From Actinomyces viscosus (GTDB lineage: Bacteria; Actinomycetota; Actinomycetes; Actinomycetales; Actinomycetaceae), in the NCBI RefSeq assembly GCF_900637975.1, contig NZ_LR134477.1:186001-250000 (forward strand): a stretch of DNA of 64,000 nucleotides. The letters run 5' to 3'. Below the pieces are notes generated by a model. The model saw only the letters and a list, made by a program, of their open reading frames with translations, searched no databases and was not told where the DNA came from. A program made the position numbers and the translations under genes. This document shows positions 15,933-25,848 of the stretch, piece after piece; positions within the stretch are counted from its first letter, which is position 1; each line of letters starts with the position of its first letter.

Positions 15933-17633
15933 CTACTCGCCGGCGGACCCGTCAGCCGGCCCGCCGATGGGACGGCCGCCGCGAGTGCGCTTGCGGGTGC
16001 GCTTGCGCCGGGGCTTCGCCTCGCCGTCGGCCGAGCGTCGGGAGCGCGAGCGCTCACCGCGCTTGGTGTCCCTGCCGCCGCGGCCCCGTCGGCCGTGGTC
16101 GTCGCCTCCACCGCGTCCGCCCTGTCGGCCGGACTGCTTGCGACCGCGTCTGCCGGTCTCGCCCAGGTCCTCGATCTCCTCGGCGTCCAGGCCCTCCAGG
16201 GTGCGCTTGTGACGGGGGAGGCGACCGGTGACCTTCTGAGGGATCGACAGGTCGGAGAAGAGGTGCTCGCTGGTGTGGTAGGTCTCCACCGGCTCCTCGA
16301 TGGGCAGCCCCAGGGCCTTGGCGATGATCCGCCAGCGCGGCACGTCGTCCCAGTCCACGAAGGTGACCGCCGTGCCGGAGTTGCCGGCGCGGCCGGTGCG
16401 CCCGATGCGGTGGACGTAGATCTTCTCGTCCTCGGGGCACTGGTAGTTGATGACGTGGGTGACGTCGTCGACGTCGATACCGCGGGCTGCCACGTCAGTG
16501 GCCACGAGCACGTCCACCTTGCCGTTGCGGAAGGCACGCAGGGCCTGCTCGCGGGCCCCTTGCCCGAGGTCCCCGTGGAGGGCGGCGGTGGCGAAGCCGC
16601 GCGCGCGCAGGTCGTCGGCCACCCGGGCCGCCGTGCGCTTGGTGCGGGCGAAGATGATCGTGCGCCCACGTCCCTGGGCCTGCAGGATCCGGGCGACGAC
16701 CTCCACCTTGTTCATCGAGTGGGTGCGGTAGACGACCTGCTGGACCGTCTGAACGGTCATGCCCTCATCACCCGGGTCCTGGGCGCGGATGTGGGTGGGG
16801 CGGGTCATGTAGCGGCGAGCCAGGGCGACCACGGCGCCGGGCATCGTGGCGCTGAACAGCATCGTGTGCCGGTCGGGGCGAGTACGGGCCAGGATCTTCT
16901 CCACGTCCGGCAGGAAGCCCAGGTCCAGCATCTCATCGGCCTCGTCCAGGACGACGGTGGTCACGTGGGCCAGGTCCAGCACACCGCGGTCCATGAGGTC
17001 GATGAGGCGACCGGGCGTTCCCACGACCACTTCGGCGCCCCGCTGAAGGTCCTCGATCTGGGGCTCGTAGGCGCGTCCGCCGTAGACCTGGACGATGCGC
17101 ACGGTGCGCTTGGCGGCGGCGGTGGCCAGCTCTTCGGCGACCTGCTTGGCGAGCTCGCGGGTGGGCAGGATGACCAGGCCCTGCGGGCTGCCGGAGGCGG
17201 GGTCCTCGTCCCAGCCCTCCTCCCCGGGGCCCAGGGTGTCCATGAGCAGGGGGATGCCGAAGCCCAGGGTCTTGCCGGTACCGGTCTTGGCCTGACCGAT
17301 GATGTCCTGGCCCTCCAGGGCCACCGGCAGGGTAAGGGCCTGGATGGGGAAGGGGTGGGTGATGCCCTTGGCGGCCAGGGCCTCGCAGATCTCGGGCTCG
17401 ACTCCGAAGTCGGCGAAGGTCTTGCGGGTCAGGTCGGTCTGGTCGCCCTCGTCGGTGATGTCGGGGGTGGCCTCGTCCAGGACGGGGGCGTGGGCACCTG
17501 CCGTCTCGATGATGCCGGACGCGGAGACAGGGGCGCTGGGGCTGGCGTCGGCGCCGTCGGTGGTGGTGGTCTGCTCGTCTGTGGAGTTGTTGCTGGGCTC
17601 GACGGCGTCGGCCCCGTGCTGCTCGTTGCTCAC
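15933..17633 (-). CDS. DEAD-box ATP-dependent RNA helicase
   Basis: 566-residue RNA helicase. The order of motifs is complete: Q motif (FADFGVEPEI to FPIQ), AKTGTGKT, PTRELA, TPGRL, DEADEM, SAT, ARGID and HRIGRTGRAG. The C-terminus (about 480-566) is very rich in Arg/Lys/Gly, a likely RNA-binding tail as in RhlE/CsdA types. The N-terminal 50 residues are Thr/Ala/Asp-rich. The start is taken as GTG at 17633 because AAGGA lies about ten bases upstream; a longer frame to 17693 lacks support. From memory, the same helicase/ferritin-like divergent pair exists in Mycobacterium (rhlE and its neighbour). Confidence 0.9.
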   Translation of the reverse strand: MSNEQHGADAVEPSNNSTDEQTTTTDGADASPSAPVSASGIIETAGAHAPVLDEATPDITDEGDQTDLTRKTFADFGVEPEICEALAAKGITHPFPIQALTLPVALEGQDIIGQAKTGTGKTLGFGIPLLMDTLGPGEEGWDEDPASGSPQGLVILPTRELAKQVAEELATAAAKRTVRIVQVYGGRAYEPQIEDLQRGAEVVVGTPGRLIDLMDRGVLDLAHVTTVVLDEADEMLDLGFLPDVEKILARTRPDRHTMLFSATMPGAVVALARRYMTRPTHIRAQDPGDEGMTVQTVQQVVYRTHSMNKVEVVARILQAQGRGRTIIFARTKRTAARVADDLRARGFATAALHGDLGQGAREQALRAFRNGKVDVLVATDVAARGIDVDDVTHVINYQCPEDEKIYVHRIGRTGRAGNSGTAVTFVDWDDVPRWRIIAKALGLPIEEPVETYHTSEHLFSDLSIPQKVTGRLPRHKRTLEGLDAEEIEDLGETGRRGRKQSGRQGGRGGGDDHGRRGRGGRDTKRGERSRSRRSADGEAKPRRKRTRKRTRGGRPIGGPADGSAGE

Positions 17634-17905
17634 GAGGTTCCTTGTCTTCTGGTCAGGTTGTTCCGGTCCGGCGCGGCTGTCGCTCGCGCGCACGGCTCAG
17701 GTGCGCTGCGTGGGCGGTGGCGCCGTCGGGTGTGGCAGCCGATCGCGAGTCATATCTGAGTCCATCTGACGACCGGGCAACCGTGGACGCCGTCAGCGTA
17801 GCGGGAAAACGTCCCGATGGCGCCCCCGGGTAAGAGAACGTGCCACGGGCGTGTCTGATGTCACGGAGTCGGGTCGCGGTCGCCTCGTGTGCGCGAGGAC
17901 CCGGT

Positions 17906-17911
17906 TACGAT
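17906..17911 (+). promoter_or_regulatory. -10 element TACGAT of the ferritin-like gene, leaderless type
   Basis: TACGAT ends seven bases before the ATG at 17919, and no Shine-Dalgarno sequence separates them. Confidence 0.45.
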
Positions 17912-17918
17912 GGGGGCC

Positions 17919-18587
17919 ATGACCCAGATGCCGACGCCGTCACCGCAGCCCAGCGCCTCCACCCCGATGCGGGTCGGCCCCCACGAGCTGTCGGTCGTCG
18001 GCGTCGTCGCCATCTCCAGGACGGCGGCCTGCACCCGCTACGCCAAGGACGCCGACCGGGCCCCTCGGATGGCCGCCCGGGTCGACCTGCTGCGTATGAG
18101 CGCCTGGGAGGTCGGGTCCTTCGATCGGGTCGTGGCGCTGGCGTCGGTGCACGGCATCGACGCCGCCGGGGCCGCCGAGCGCTTCACGGACGTCCTGGGG
18201 GACTTCGACGAGCGCCTGCGCCCCCTGGACTGGGCCGAGCGACTTCTCAAGACTTATATCGCCTTCGGCCTGCTCATCGACTTCGGCATGGCGCTGAGCG
18301 ACTCGTTGGCCGAGCCTCTGCGCGGCGGGCTCATCGATGAGCTCAGTCAGGACCCGATCGGCTCCTACGCCGTCGCCGAGCTGGAGGCGGTCATCGCCGT
18401 CGACCCCCAGCTGGCCGCCCGCCTGGGGCTGTGGGGAAGGCGTGTCGTCGGTGAGGAGATCGGGACCTTCCAGAGGCTGCTCGGGCAGTTCCCCGAGCTG
18501 CTCGGTTCCATGGCTCCCGAGCAGCTCCACACGGTGCTGTCCCAGGGGGCCGTCTCGAGGATGAGGGGACTGGGGCTGCGGGTTTGA
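17919..18587 (+). CDS. Ferritin-like fold protein (MiaE-like hydroxylase domain)
   Basis: 222-residue helical protein that I recognise as the actinobacterial 'ferritin-like fold-containing' family. Glu/Asp-bearing helices typical of di-iron four-helix bundles are visible: LRMSAWEVGSFDRV, LLKTYIAFGLLIDFG and VAELEAVIAVD, with GRRVVGEEIGTFQ near the end. The reaction is unknown; resemblance to tRNA hydroxylase MiaE is by fold only. The first 24 residues are Pro/Ser/Thr-rich. The gene is divergent from the DEAD-box helicase, which favours a link to RNA metabolism. That link is inference. Confidence 0.7.
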   Translation: MTQMPTPSPQPSASTPMRVGPHELSVVGVVAISRTAACTRYAKDADRAPRMAARVDLLRMSAWEVGSFDRVVALASVHGIDAAGAAERFTDVLGDFDERLRPLDWAERLLKTYIAFGLLIDFGMALSDSLAEPLRGGLIDELSQDPIGSYAVAELEAVIAVDPQLAARLGLWGRRVVGEEIGTFQRLLGQFPELLGSMAPEQLHTVLSQGAVSRMRGLGLRV

Positions 18588-18755
18588 CGTCTGCGGGTCC
18601 AACGGTACCCCACTGTAGCGTGAGGTATCTAACACTGGGAGCGGTACCCGTGTCGGCGACGTGACACGACCGGGGTGCCGCCGGGTAAGGTGTCGGCATC
18701 CAAGCCCTATGACCCGTCTCGAGAACCCGCGGTTCTCGGCGCTGAAGGAGTTCCC

Positions 18756-19388
18756 ATGAAGCGAAGCGTGTGGATGGCTGCGTCCGCGGCCGTTGCCCTG
18801 TCGGTCGTCCCGGTCGGTGCGGCCGCCGCAGAGTCAGATCCCGCTCCCGCGGCCGAGCAGGCAGCACCGCAGGCCGACTCTCCCGCAAACCCCGAGCCCA
18901 AGACTCCCGCCCCCGCTGTCCCCGATCCCAACGGCGGCAAGCCCGCCCCCGCTCCGGAGCCCGCGCCGGCTCCTGCTCCCGCGGACGACGCCGGCAAGGC
19001 CGACCCGCAGACGCCCGGAGCCGACAACGCCGCTGCGCAGCAGAACAAGCCTGCCGCTCCGGCTGCACCGGCCGAGCAGGGTGAGAGCGAGCAGAGCGAC
19101 CCCGCCGAGTCCCAGGGTGAGTCTGCTCCTGAGCAGCAGGCACCCCAGGGCGAGGCGCCTGCGGAGTCCTCCGAGAGCGCTCCCGCCGCCTCCGGCGAAG
19201 GCTCTGCCCAGGGCTCCGCCGACGCTCCGCGTGAGCAGGCCGCCGCGCCTCGCCAGGGCGGTACCACCAGTGCCAGCCGCCCTGCCCTCGCGCAGACCGG
19301 TGCGGGGACGACCGCCGCCTGGATGGCCGTGGGGGTCGGTGCCACGGGCGCTGCCATGCTCATGGCGCGCCGCAGGCTGGCGTACTGA
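18756..19388 (+). CDS. Cell-wall-anchored Pro/Ala-rich surface protein (LAxTG)
   Basis: 210-residue secreted protein. A Sec signal peptide occupies about residues 1-27 (KRSVWMAASAAVALSVVPVG, then AAAA). The mature part, about 145 residues, is almost only Ala, Pro, Glu, Gln, Ser and Gly without cysteine or a recognisable fold. It ends in a sorting signal: LAQTG, a hydrophobic helix (WMAVGVGATGAAMLMA) and the basic tail RRRLAY. LAxTG is the motif I associate with class E sortases of high-GC Gram-positives. The start follows AAGGAG at a good distance. The RCC1-repeat gene begins 38 bp downstream. It is probably a stalk or brush on the wall; no ligand can be named. Confidence 0.8.
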   Translation: MKRSVWMAASAAVALSVVPVGAAAAESDPAPAAEQAAPQADSPANPEPKTPAPAVPDPNGGKPAPAPEPAPAPAPADDAGKADPQTPGADNAAAQQNKPAAPAAPAEQGESEQSDPAESQGESAPEQQAPQGEAPAESSESAPAASGEGSAQGSADAPREQAAAPRQGGTTSASRPALAQTGAGTTAAWMAVGVGATGAAMLMARRRLAY

Positions 19389-19426
19389 CGCGTATCGGTC
19401 CTTCACGTTGAGGAGAGGTCTGGCCC

Positions 19427-20611
19427 ATGGATGACCGGATGCTCGACGGGGACAGGGTGCTGTGGTTCATCGGTGGCAGTCCTGAGCGTGCTCGGGAGGC
19501 TCTTGTCGCCGGTCATGCCTGGACGCCCGAGCAGCGTGCGCAGCTCGAACAGATCGCTTCGTCCGCCGGATACTCCCCCCAGTTCACCGGCTACCCGCCT
19601 GCACAGCAGCCGCCCACGCAGGAGCTGATGGCTCCTTATGAGGCGCCTGGAAGCGTCTTCGCCTCGGACGGCACCTACGGCTACGGGGGCGATGACGCCG
19701 ACGGCTCGACCGTGGACTACGGTGCGCCGCAGTCAGCGGCCGCCGAGCCGCCCCAACCGCAGACAGTGACGCCGACGCAGCCTCAGCCGCAGGGCTACCG
19801 GCTCCAGCCGCTGCCCGCTGTGGCCGAGATGCAGTCGAGTCAGGGCGGTTCCCAGTACTCGGACGGTGTTCCGCGCCGCGGCTGGGTCCTGCCGGTCGTC
19901 GCGGTCGGCGTTCTCGTCATCGGACTGGTGGCGGGGGCCCTGGGTGGGCACTGGCTCTGGCCCGGGAGGCAGTCGGCGGCCTCGACCCCGTCCGCTGCCG
20001 CCCCCGCAGCCACGAAACCGGCCTCGCTGCGTGCCGGCAGCGGATCCTTCGTCTGCTCCTCCAACGGCACCGGCGTCTCCTGCTGGGGCGCCGACGCTCA
20101 GGCCAACACCCAGGGCGCGCGCGTGTCGCCGACGGCGGTGCCCGGGCTTGAGAAGGTCAAGATCTCCGCACTGAGCGTGGGGAAGGGCTTCGCCGTGGCC
20201 GTGGACGAATCGGGCACCGTCTACGCCTGGGGCGCCAACGAGGTCGGTCAGCTCGGTAAGAAGACTGACGAGGCGCTCGTCAACCAGGCCGTTGAGGTCG
20301 GCAAGCTCCCGGCTGTTCCCACTGAGCTCGTCTCGGGCTACGAGCACACCTGTGCACTGACCGGGGGAACGGTGTGGTGCTTCGGCTCCAACCGCTACGG
20401 GCAGGTCAACGGCACTGTCTCAGACTCCCCGTCCGGACTGGTGCAGGTCGACAAGGTCACTGGGGTGAGCCAGATCGGCACCTCCGGCTACGACACGTGG
20501 GCCACGGTCGACAAGGGAACCTGGACCTGGGGGAACAACTCCTGGGGACAGGCCGACCCCTCGCAGAGCGTGGTCAACGTGGCACCGACCCTCATTCCTG
20601 CAGACGGCTGA
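19427..20611 (+). CDS. Single-pass membrane protein with extracellular RCC1-type repeats
   Basis: 394-residue protein. Residues about 1-45 form a small conserved-looking helical segment (GGSPERAREALVAGHAWTPE) that resembles N-termini of other actinobacterial repeat proteins. A Gln/Pro/Tyr-rich linker follows, then one membrane helix at about 151-172 (VLPVVAVGVLVIGLVAGALG). The outside part (about 200-390) has RCC1-like blades: VYAWGANEVGQLG, VWCFGSNRYGQV and TWTWGNNSWGQAD. Such blades form beta-propellers that bind proteins. Only about four blades are visible, fewer than the seven of a closed propeller. A terminator follows, so it may end a two-gene unit with the LAxTG gene. Confidence 0.72.
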   Translation: MDDRMLDGDRVLWFIGGSPERAREALVAGHAWTPEQRAQLEQIASSAGYSPQFTGYPPAQQPPTQELMAPYEAPGSVFASDGTYGYGGDDADGSTVDYGAPQSAAAEPPQPQTVTPTQPQPQGYRLQPLPAVAEMQSSQGGSQYSDGVPRRGWVLPVVAVGVLVIGLVAGALGGHWLWPGRQSAASTPSAAAPAATKPASLRAGSGSFVCSSNGTGVSCWGADAQANTQGARVSPTAVPGLEKVKISALSVGKGFAVAVDESGTVYAWGANEVGQLGKKTDEALVNQAVEVGKLPAVPTELVSGYEHTCALTGGTVWCFGSNRYGQVNGTVSDSPSGLVQVDKVTGVSQIGTSGYDTWATVDKGTWTWGNNSWGQADPSQSVVNVAPTLIPADG

Positions 20612-20633
20612 ACCGGTATCACAGGAGCCGAAC

Positions 20634-20666
20634 GGCGCCCGGTCCTCTTCACGGAGGCCGGGCGCC
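20634..20666. terminator. Terminator between RCC1 gene and csbD-like gene
   Basis: GGCGCCCGG (20634-20642) pairs with CCGGGCGCC (20658-20666), and an inner TCC/GGA can extend the stem. No strong T-run follows on the plus strand. It is placed between convergent genes. Confidence 0.6.
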
Positions 20667-20692
20667 ATCCGTTCTCGGTCCGTGCTACTTGG

Positions 20693-20881
20693 CTACTTGT
20701 CGCCCTTGAGGCGGTTGACCGCGCCCTTGACGGCGTCCTTGGCGTCCTCCGCGGCCTCCTTGACCTTGCCCTCAACGTTCTGGAGCTTGCCCTCGGTCTC
20801 CGTCTCCTTGTTGCCGGTCACCTTGCCTGCGGCCTCCTTGGCCTTGCCGGCGATCCTGTCGAAGGTTCCGTTGTCGCTCAT
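20693..20881 (-). CDS. CsbD-family stress protein
   Basis: 62-residue hydrophilic helical protein of the CsbD family: GTFDRIAGKAKEAAGKVTG at the start, then a second KxxxAxGK-type repeat. CsbD proteins are induced in general stress in other bacteria, and their function is unknown. GAAAGGAGCT precedes the ATG. The leader holds an inverted repeat (GTCTCCT 20903-20909 with AGGAGAC 20914-20920). A candidate -10, TAGGGT on the minus strand, lies further upstream. Confidence 0.85.
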   Translation of the reverse strand: MSDNGTFDRIAGKAKEAAGKVTGNKETETEGKLQNVEGKVKEAAEDAKDAVKGAVNRLKGDK

Positions 20882-21069
20882 GAGAGCTCCTTTCCGTGGT
20901 AGGTCTCCTGAGGAGGAGACGTGGCGGACACCTCGACCCTACAGGCCTCCGGCTGGGACGTTGCTCAACAATGAATGTGAACTGCTATAGAAATCAAATT
21001 CAGTGCATAGTGCAACTTATTTTTGGGGTGAGGCGGCATGCGCTTGCGGCTGCTGGCCAGGCGGCGCCT
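20882..21069. other. AT-rich intergenic region, csbD-like / purine permease
   Basis: No gene is seen. The stretch 20965-21025 is clearly AT-rich, with GTGCATAGTGCA (a repeated GTGCA) at about 21003-21014 and AACAATGAA at 20967-20975. It may hold operators for either divergent gene. Confidence 0.4.
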
Positions 21070-21075
21070 TACACT
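21070..21075 (+). promoter_or_regulatory. -10 element TACACT upstream of the small leader ORF
   Basis: TACACT ends five bases before the ATG at 21081 and about 95 bases before the permease ATG. It is the best -10 in the gap. Confidence 0.45.
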
Positions 21076-21080
21076 CCTTC

Positions 21081-21173
21081 ATGAGCGTCTCACAACGTCC
21101 AGTGGCCGTTCTCCCGTTCGGCGCCCCGCCCTGGAGGCGCCTCGAATCCGACACCGAGGTCGATTACCCATGA
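21081..21173 (+). CDS. Possible 30-residue leader peptide coupled to the permease
   Basis: A 31-codon frame (including stop) begins MSVSQRPVAVLPFG, five bases after a -10 hexamer. It ends with TGA at 21171-21173, overlapping the permease ATG at 21170 in an ATGA junction. The permease itself has only a weak GAGG about 13 bases upstream, so translation of the small frame could deliver ribosomes to it. No homology is recognised. The peptide has PP and WRR segments that might affect ribosome speed. It could be a chance frame; the match of -10, start and exact stop/start overlap is what supports it. Confidence 0.45.
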   Translation: MSVSQRPVAVLPFGAPPWRRLESDTEVDYP

Positions 21174-22621
21174 GCAGTACACCTGCGCAGTCCCCCGCTG
21201 CCGCCTCCCGCGTTGAGAACGCCGGTCTTGACGTCATTGCCGAGTCCGATCGAAAAGGTCGGCCCAGCGACCTGTTCATGCCCTGGTTCGCCGCCAACAT
21301 CTCAGTCCTGGGACTGTCATGGGGAGCCTGGGTCCTCGGCTTCGGCCTGTCCTTCTGGCAGGCGGTGGTGGCCGGTAGCGTCGGCGTCGTCCTGTCGTTC
21401 CTCCTGTGCGGCGTCATCGCCGTCCTGGGCAAGCGGGGCAGCGCTCCCACCCTGGCCCTGTCCCGAGCCGCCTTCGGCTACAACGGCAACCGCCTGTCCG
21501 CCGCCCTGTCCTGGGTCCTCACCGTGGGCTGGGAGACCGTCCTGTGCGTCTCGGCCACCCTGGCCTCGGCAACGGTGCTTCAGGCGCTGGGATGGCACAA
21601 CCAGGTCGGCGCCCAGATCCTGGGATTCCTGCTCACCGTTGGCCTGGCGGCCAGCGCCGGCATCCTCGGCTTCGAGGCCATCATGAAGGTGCAGACCTGG
21701 ATCACCTGGGCCACCGGCGTCCTGACGGTCATCTACCTGGTGCTCGTCGCGCCCCAGATCAGCTTCCGCACGCTCCTGGCCCTGCCCTCTGGTGGCCCTG
21801 CGGCCTTCATCGGCGCCCTGGTCATGGTGGCCACCGGCTTCGGTCTGGGCTGGGTCAACGCCGCCGCCGACTACTCCCGCTACCTGCCCCGCAAGGCCTC
21901 GACGGCCGGTGTCATCGGCTGGACGACGCTGGGCTCGGCGCTGCCGTGCGTCGTCCTGGTCTTCTTCGGCATCCTCCTGGTGGGCTCCGACGCCGCCCTC
22001 GGGGAGGCCATCAACGCCGACCCCATCGGCGCCCTCACCACGATCCTGCCCACCTGGTTCCTCGTCCCCTTCGCGATCGTCGCCATCCTGGGGCTCGCCG
22101 GGGGCATCATCATGGACCTGTACTCATCGGGCCTGTCCCTGCTGGCCACCGGCCTTCCCGTGCGCCGGCACGTGGCCACCTCGATCGACGCCACCATCAT
22201 GACCGTGGGCACCATCGCCGTCATCTTCGGCGCCGACGACTTCCTCGGCCCTTTCCAGGGCTTCCTCACCACCCTCGGGGTGGCCATCGCCGCCTGGGCC
22301 GGAGTCATGGTCGCCGAGGTCGTCCTGCGCCGCCGTGACTACGACGAGGAGGCCCTCTTCACGCCCGACGGCGTCTACGGCTCGGTCAACTGGGAGGCGA
22401 TCGGCCTGGTGGCCGCCGGCTCCGTCGTCGGATGGGGGCTCGTGGTCAACTCGGCCGCCTCCTGGCTGTCCTGGCAGGGCTACCTGCTCGGGCCGCTGGG
22501 TGGTCGCGAGGGGGCCTGGGCCGGCGCCAACCTCGGTGTGCTGGTGGCTCTGCTCATCGGCCTGCTCGGGCACCTCGCCCTGGGGCGAGGTCGAGTGGCC
22601 CGACAGGAGGCCCGCTCATGA
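21170..22621 (+). CDS. Purine/cytosine permease (NCS1 family)
   Basis: 483-residue transporter of the nucleobase:cation symporter-1 family with about 12 membrane helices. Typical NCS1 features are seen: FMPWFAANISVLGLSWGAWV in helix 1, the ALSRAAFGYNGN loop, and GLGWVNAAADYSRYLPR in the middle. The N-terminal 35 residues are cytoplasmic and polar. The ATG at 21170 starts immediately before the family similarity. Its stop overlaps the start of the purine nucleoside phosphorylase gene (ATGA), which points to import of purine bases or nucleosides for salvage. The exact substrate (cytosine, adenine, guanine or hypoxanthine) is not decided. Confidence 0.87.
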   Translation: MSSTPAQSPAAASRVENAGLDVIAESDRKGRPSDLFMPWFAANISVLGLSWGAWVLGFGLSFWQAVVAGSVGVVLSFLLCGVIAVLGKRGSAPTLALSRAAFGYNGNRLSAALSWVLTVGWETVLCVSATLASATVLQALGWHNQVGAQILGFLLTVGLAASAGILGFEAIMKVQTWITWATGVLTVIYLVLVAPQISFRTLLALPSGGPAAFIGALVMVATGFGLGWVNAAADYSRYLPRKASTAGVIGWTTLGSALPCVVLVFFGILLVGSDAALGEAINADPIGALTTILPTWFLVPFAIVAILGLAGGIIMDLYSSGLSLLATGLPVRRHVATSIDATIMTVGTIAVIFGADDFLGPFQGFLTTLGVAIAAWAGVMVAEVVLRRRDYDEEALFTPDGVYGSVNWEAIGLVAAGSVVGWGLVVNSAASWLSWQGYLLGPLGGREGAWAGANLGVLVALLIGLLGHLALGRGRVARQEARS

Positions 22622-23505
22622 CCGACGACGTGTCCGCCGTTCCCGGTGCAGCCATCGGTTCTGAGCGCATGACGGCCCTGCGCGCCTCCGCGGGACCCGA
22701 CGGTCCGGGGCCAGCCTTGGAGGGGGCCCATCAGATCACCCGGCGCACCGGCACTCCCGGCCATGACCTCCTGGTGGTCCTGGGATCCGGCGCCGCCGAC
22801 GCCCTGGCCGCCTGGGGCGAGCCGGCGGCGAGCCTGCCCCTGTCCGACCTGCCCGGAGTCCTCACCCCGGTCGCACCGGGCCATGAGGACCGTCTCGACT
22901 CCTACGTCGTCGACCGCTATGAGCAGGACGCTGGGGGACGGCTGCGCGTGCTCGTGGCCCGGGGGCGCACCCACCTCTACGAGGGACACGGTCCCGGGCC
23001 GGTGGTCGCCCTGGCCCGGATCGCGGCCGCCGCCGGGGTGCGCGCGGCCGTCCTGGTCAACGCCGGTGGCTGCCTGCGCAGGTGGAGGATCGGTGAGGTC
23101 ATGACCATCACCGACCACCTCAACCTCACCGGATCCTCGCCCCTGACCGGCCCGGTCTTCGTCGACGTGCGTGGGGTGTGGGACGCCGGGCTCGCCGAGG
23201 CCGTGGGCGCCGTGACCGAGCGCTCCGGGGTCTACGCCGCCCTACGAGGCCCGGAGTACCAGACCATGGCCGAGACCCGCATGCTGGAGGCCCTTGGCGC
23301 GGACTGCGTGGGCATGTCCACCATCATGGAGGCCATCGCCCTGCACCAGCTCGGCGTGCGCGTGGCCGGCATGAGCATCGTCTCCGACCTGTCCTTCGCG
23401 CAGGATCCCACCGACCCCGACGAGGTCGTCCGCCTCGCGGCCGCCGCGCACACGACGATCGCCGCCGGCATCGGAGCGGCTCTGGAGCAGCTTCGGTGCC
23501 ATTGA
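22618..23505 (+). CDS. Purine-nucleoside phosphorylase (PNP family 2)
   Basis: 295-residue enzyme that phosphorolyses purine nucleosides to base and (deoxy)ribose 1-phosphate. The phosphate and substrate motifs of the trimeric family are present: LVVLGSGAAD, VARGRTHLYEGH, AVLVNAGGCLR, ITDHLNLTG, YAALRGPEYQTMAETRML and VGMSTIMEAIALHQLG. About 30 residues precede the family domain. Translationally coupled to the permease by a 4-bp overlap, so uptake and salvage are made together. Inosine/guanosine specificity is expected for this family but not shown here. Confidence 0.9.
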   Translation: MTDDVSAVPGAAIGSERMTALRASAGPDGPGPALEGAHQITRRTGTPGHDLLVVLGSGAADALAAWGEPAASLPLSDLPGVLTPVAPGHEDRLDSYVVDRYEQDAGGRLRVLVARGRTHLYEGHGPGPVVALARIAAAAGVRAAVLVNAGGCLRRWRIGEVMTITDHLNLTGSSPLTGPVFVDVRGVWDAGLAEAVGAVTERSGVYAALRGPEYQTMAETRMLEALGADCVGMSTIMEAIALHQLGVRVAGMSIVSDLSFAQDPTDPDEVVRLAAAAHTTIAAGIGAALEQLRCH

Positions 23506-23597
23506 AGCGGTGCCATGAGTGCTCGACGTCGTCGGCCGGTAGCGATCTGAGACGCGTCTGGGACACCTGTCCTCGCACCTCCGCGACCGTGAGCACC

Positions 23598-23603
23598 TAA
23601 CCT
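23598..23603 (+). promoter_or_regulatory. -10 element TAACCT of fumC, leaderless type
   Basis: TAACCT ends seven bases before the fumC ATG at 23611, and no Shine-Dalgarno sequence is seen. Confidence 0.45.
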
Positions 23604-23610
23604 TGCACCT

Positions 23611-25047
<1,437 letters not shown>

Positions 25048-25070
25048 GCCTCAGACCGCTGTGTCTTCCG

Positions 25071-25149
25071 ACGACGGCGCTGCCGGCCCCCGTATCAGGC
25101 CGGCAGCGCCGTCGTACGAAGGTGGTGGTGCCGGGGCGCCACCACCTTC
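25071..25149 (+). terminator. Double terminator hairpin after fumC
   Basis: The first hairpin has a perfect 18-bp stem (25071-25088 with 25098-25115). A second, 25119-25149, pairs about 14 bp with one mismatch around a short loop. Neither has a long T-run. Two stacked hairpins in 80 bp suggest strong isolation from the next gene. Confidence 0.7.
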
Positions 25150-25155
25150 GCGTGG

Positions 25156-25161
25156 CAGACT
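25156..25161 (+). promoter_or_regulatory. -10-like CAGACT of the DUF1345 gene
   Basis: CAGACT ends six bases before the ATG at 25168. The same hexamer is used by the oxidoreductase gene at 14337. Confidence 0.35.
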
Positions 25162-25167
25162 GCGCCC

Positions 25168-25848
25168 ATGACGCGATCCAGCACTGTGGGCCTCGTGGTG
25201 GAGGCCCTGCTCGTCCTCCTGGGGGCAGGGACGATCTTCGGCGGCGACACGGCCATGGCCTTCTACTCCATGATCGGCTGGACCCTTCTGGCGCTGGTCT
25301 ACGTCGCCGTCGCCCTGGGGGCGGCATGGAGGCGTCGCACCGTCCCGGACGATGACGACACCCAGGCACCCGCGCTGAGACTGAGCCGGTGGATGATCGT
25401 CCTGCTGGGGATGACGCCGGCCGTCGCGGCCTTCATGGGAGTCCTGGGGGCGCTCCTCGAGCTGAGCCTGCCGGCAGGACTGGTGACGAATCTTCCCTCG
25501 ATTCTCGGGACCGATCGCCAGGAGGCACTGGCCCTGGCCCGGACGGTTTTCAACATCACCACCGTTCTCATGGCGATCCTGGGCTGGTCGCTGCTTCACC
25601 TCAGCTACGCCCGCCACTACGAGCGCCTCGACCACGTCCACGGCCCGGCCTTCGACTTCCCCGGAATCAAGGACCCCGAGCTGACCGACTACGTCTACTT
25701 CGCCATGACCATCGGAACCACCTTCGCCACCTCCGACGTCAACGTCACCTCCCGCCGTCTGCGCTGGACGGTGACCGTCCACTCGGTCCTGGCCTTCTTC
25801 TACAACGCCATCGTCATGGCGATCGCCTTCAAGCTCATCACCGACTAG
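25168..25848 (+). CDS. DUF1345 membrane protein
   Basis: 226-residue integral membrane protein, about six helices, of the DUF1345 family. The conserved C-terminal part is clear: YVYFAMTIGTTFATSDVNVT followed by SRRLRWTVTVHSVLAFFYN. That pattern resembles a pore-like re-entrant segment of ion-channel relatives, but the family has no established activity. No partner gene is obvious. Confidence 0.78.
   Translation: MTRSSTVGLVVEALLVLLGAGTIFGGDTAMAFYSMIGWTLLALVYVAVALGAAWRRRTVPDDDDTQAPALRLSRWMIVLLGMTPAVAAFMGVLGALLELSLPAGLVTNLPSILGTDRQEALALARTVFNITTVLMAILGWSLLHLSYARHYERLDHVHGPAFDFPGIKDPELTDYVYFAMTIGTTFATSDVNVTSRRLRWTVTVHSVLAFFYNAIVMAIAFKLITD

Noticed and set aside
15696..17759. A 687-codon plus-strand open frame opposite the DEAD-box helicase
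   Set aside because: It is a shadow of the helicase: GC-rich codon bias leaves long open frames on the other strand, and its composition (Gly/Val/Asp/His runs) matches no family. The minus strand has all helicase motifs.
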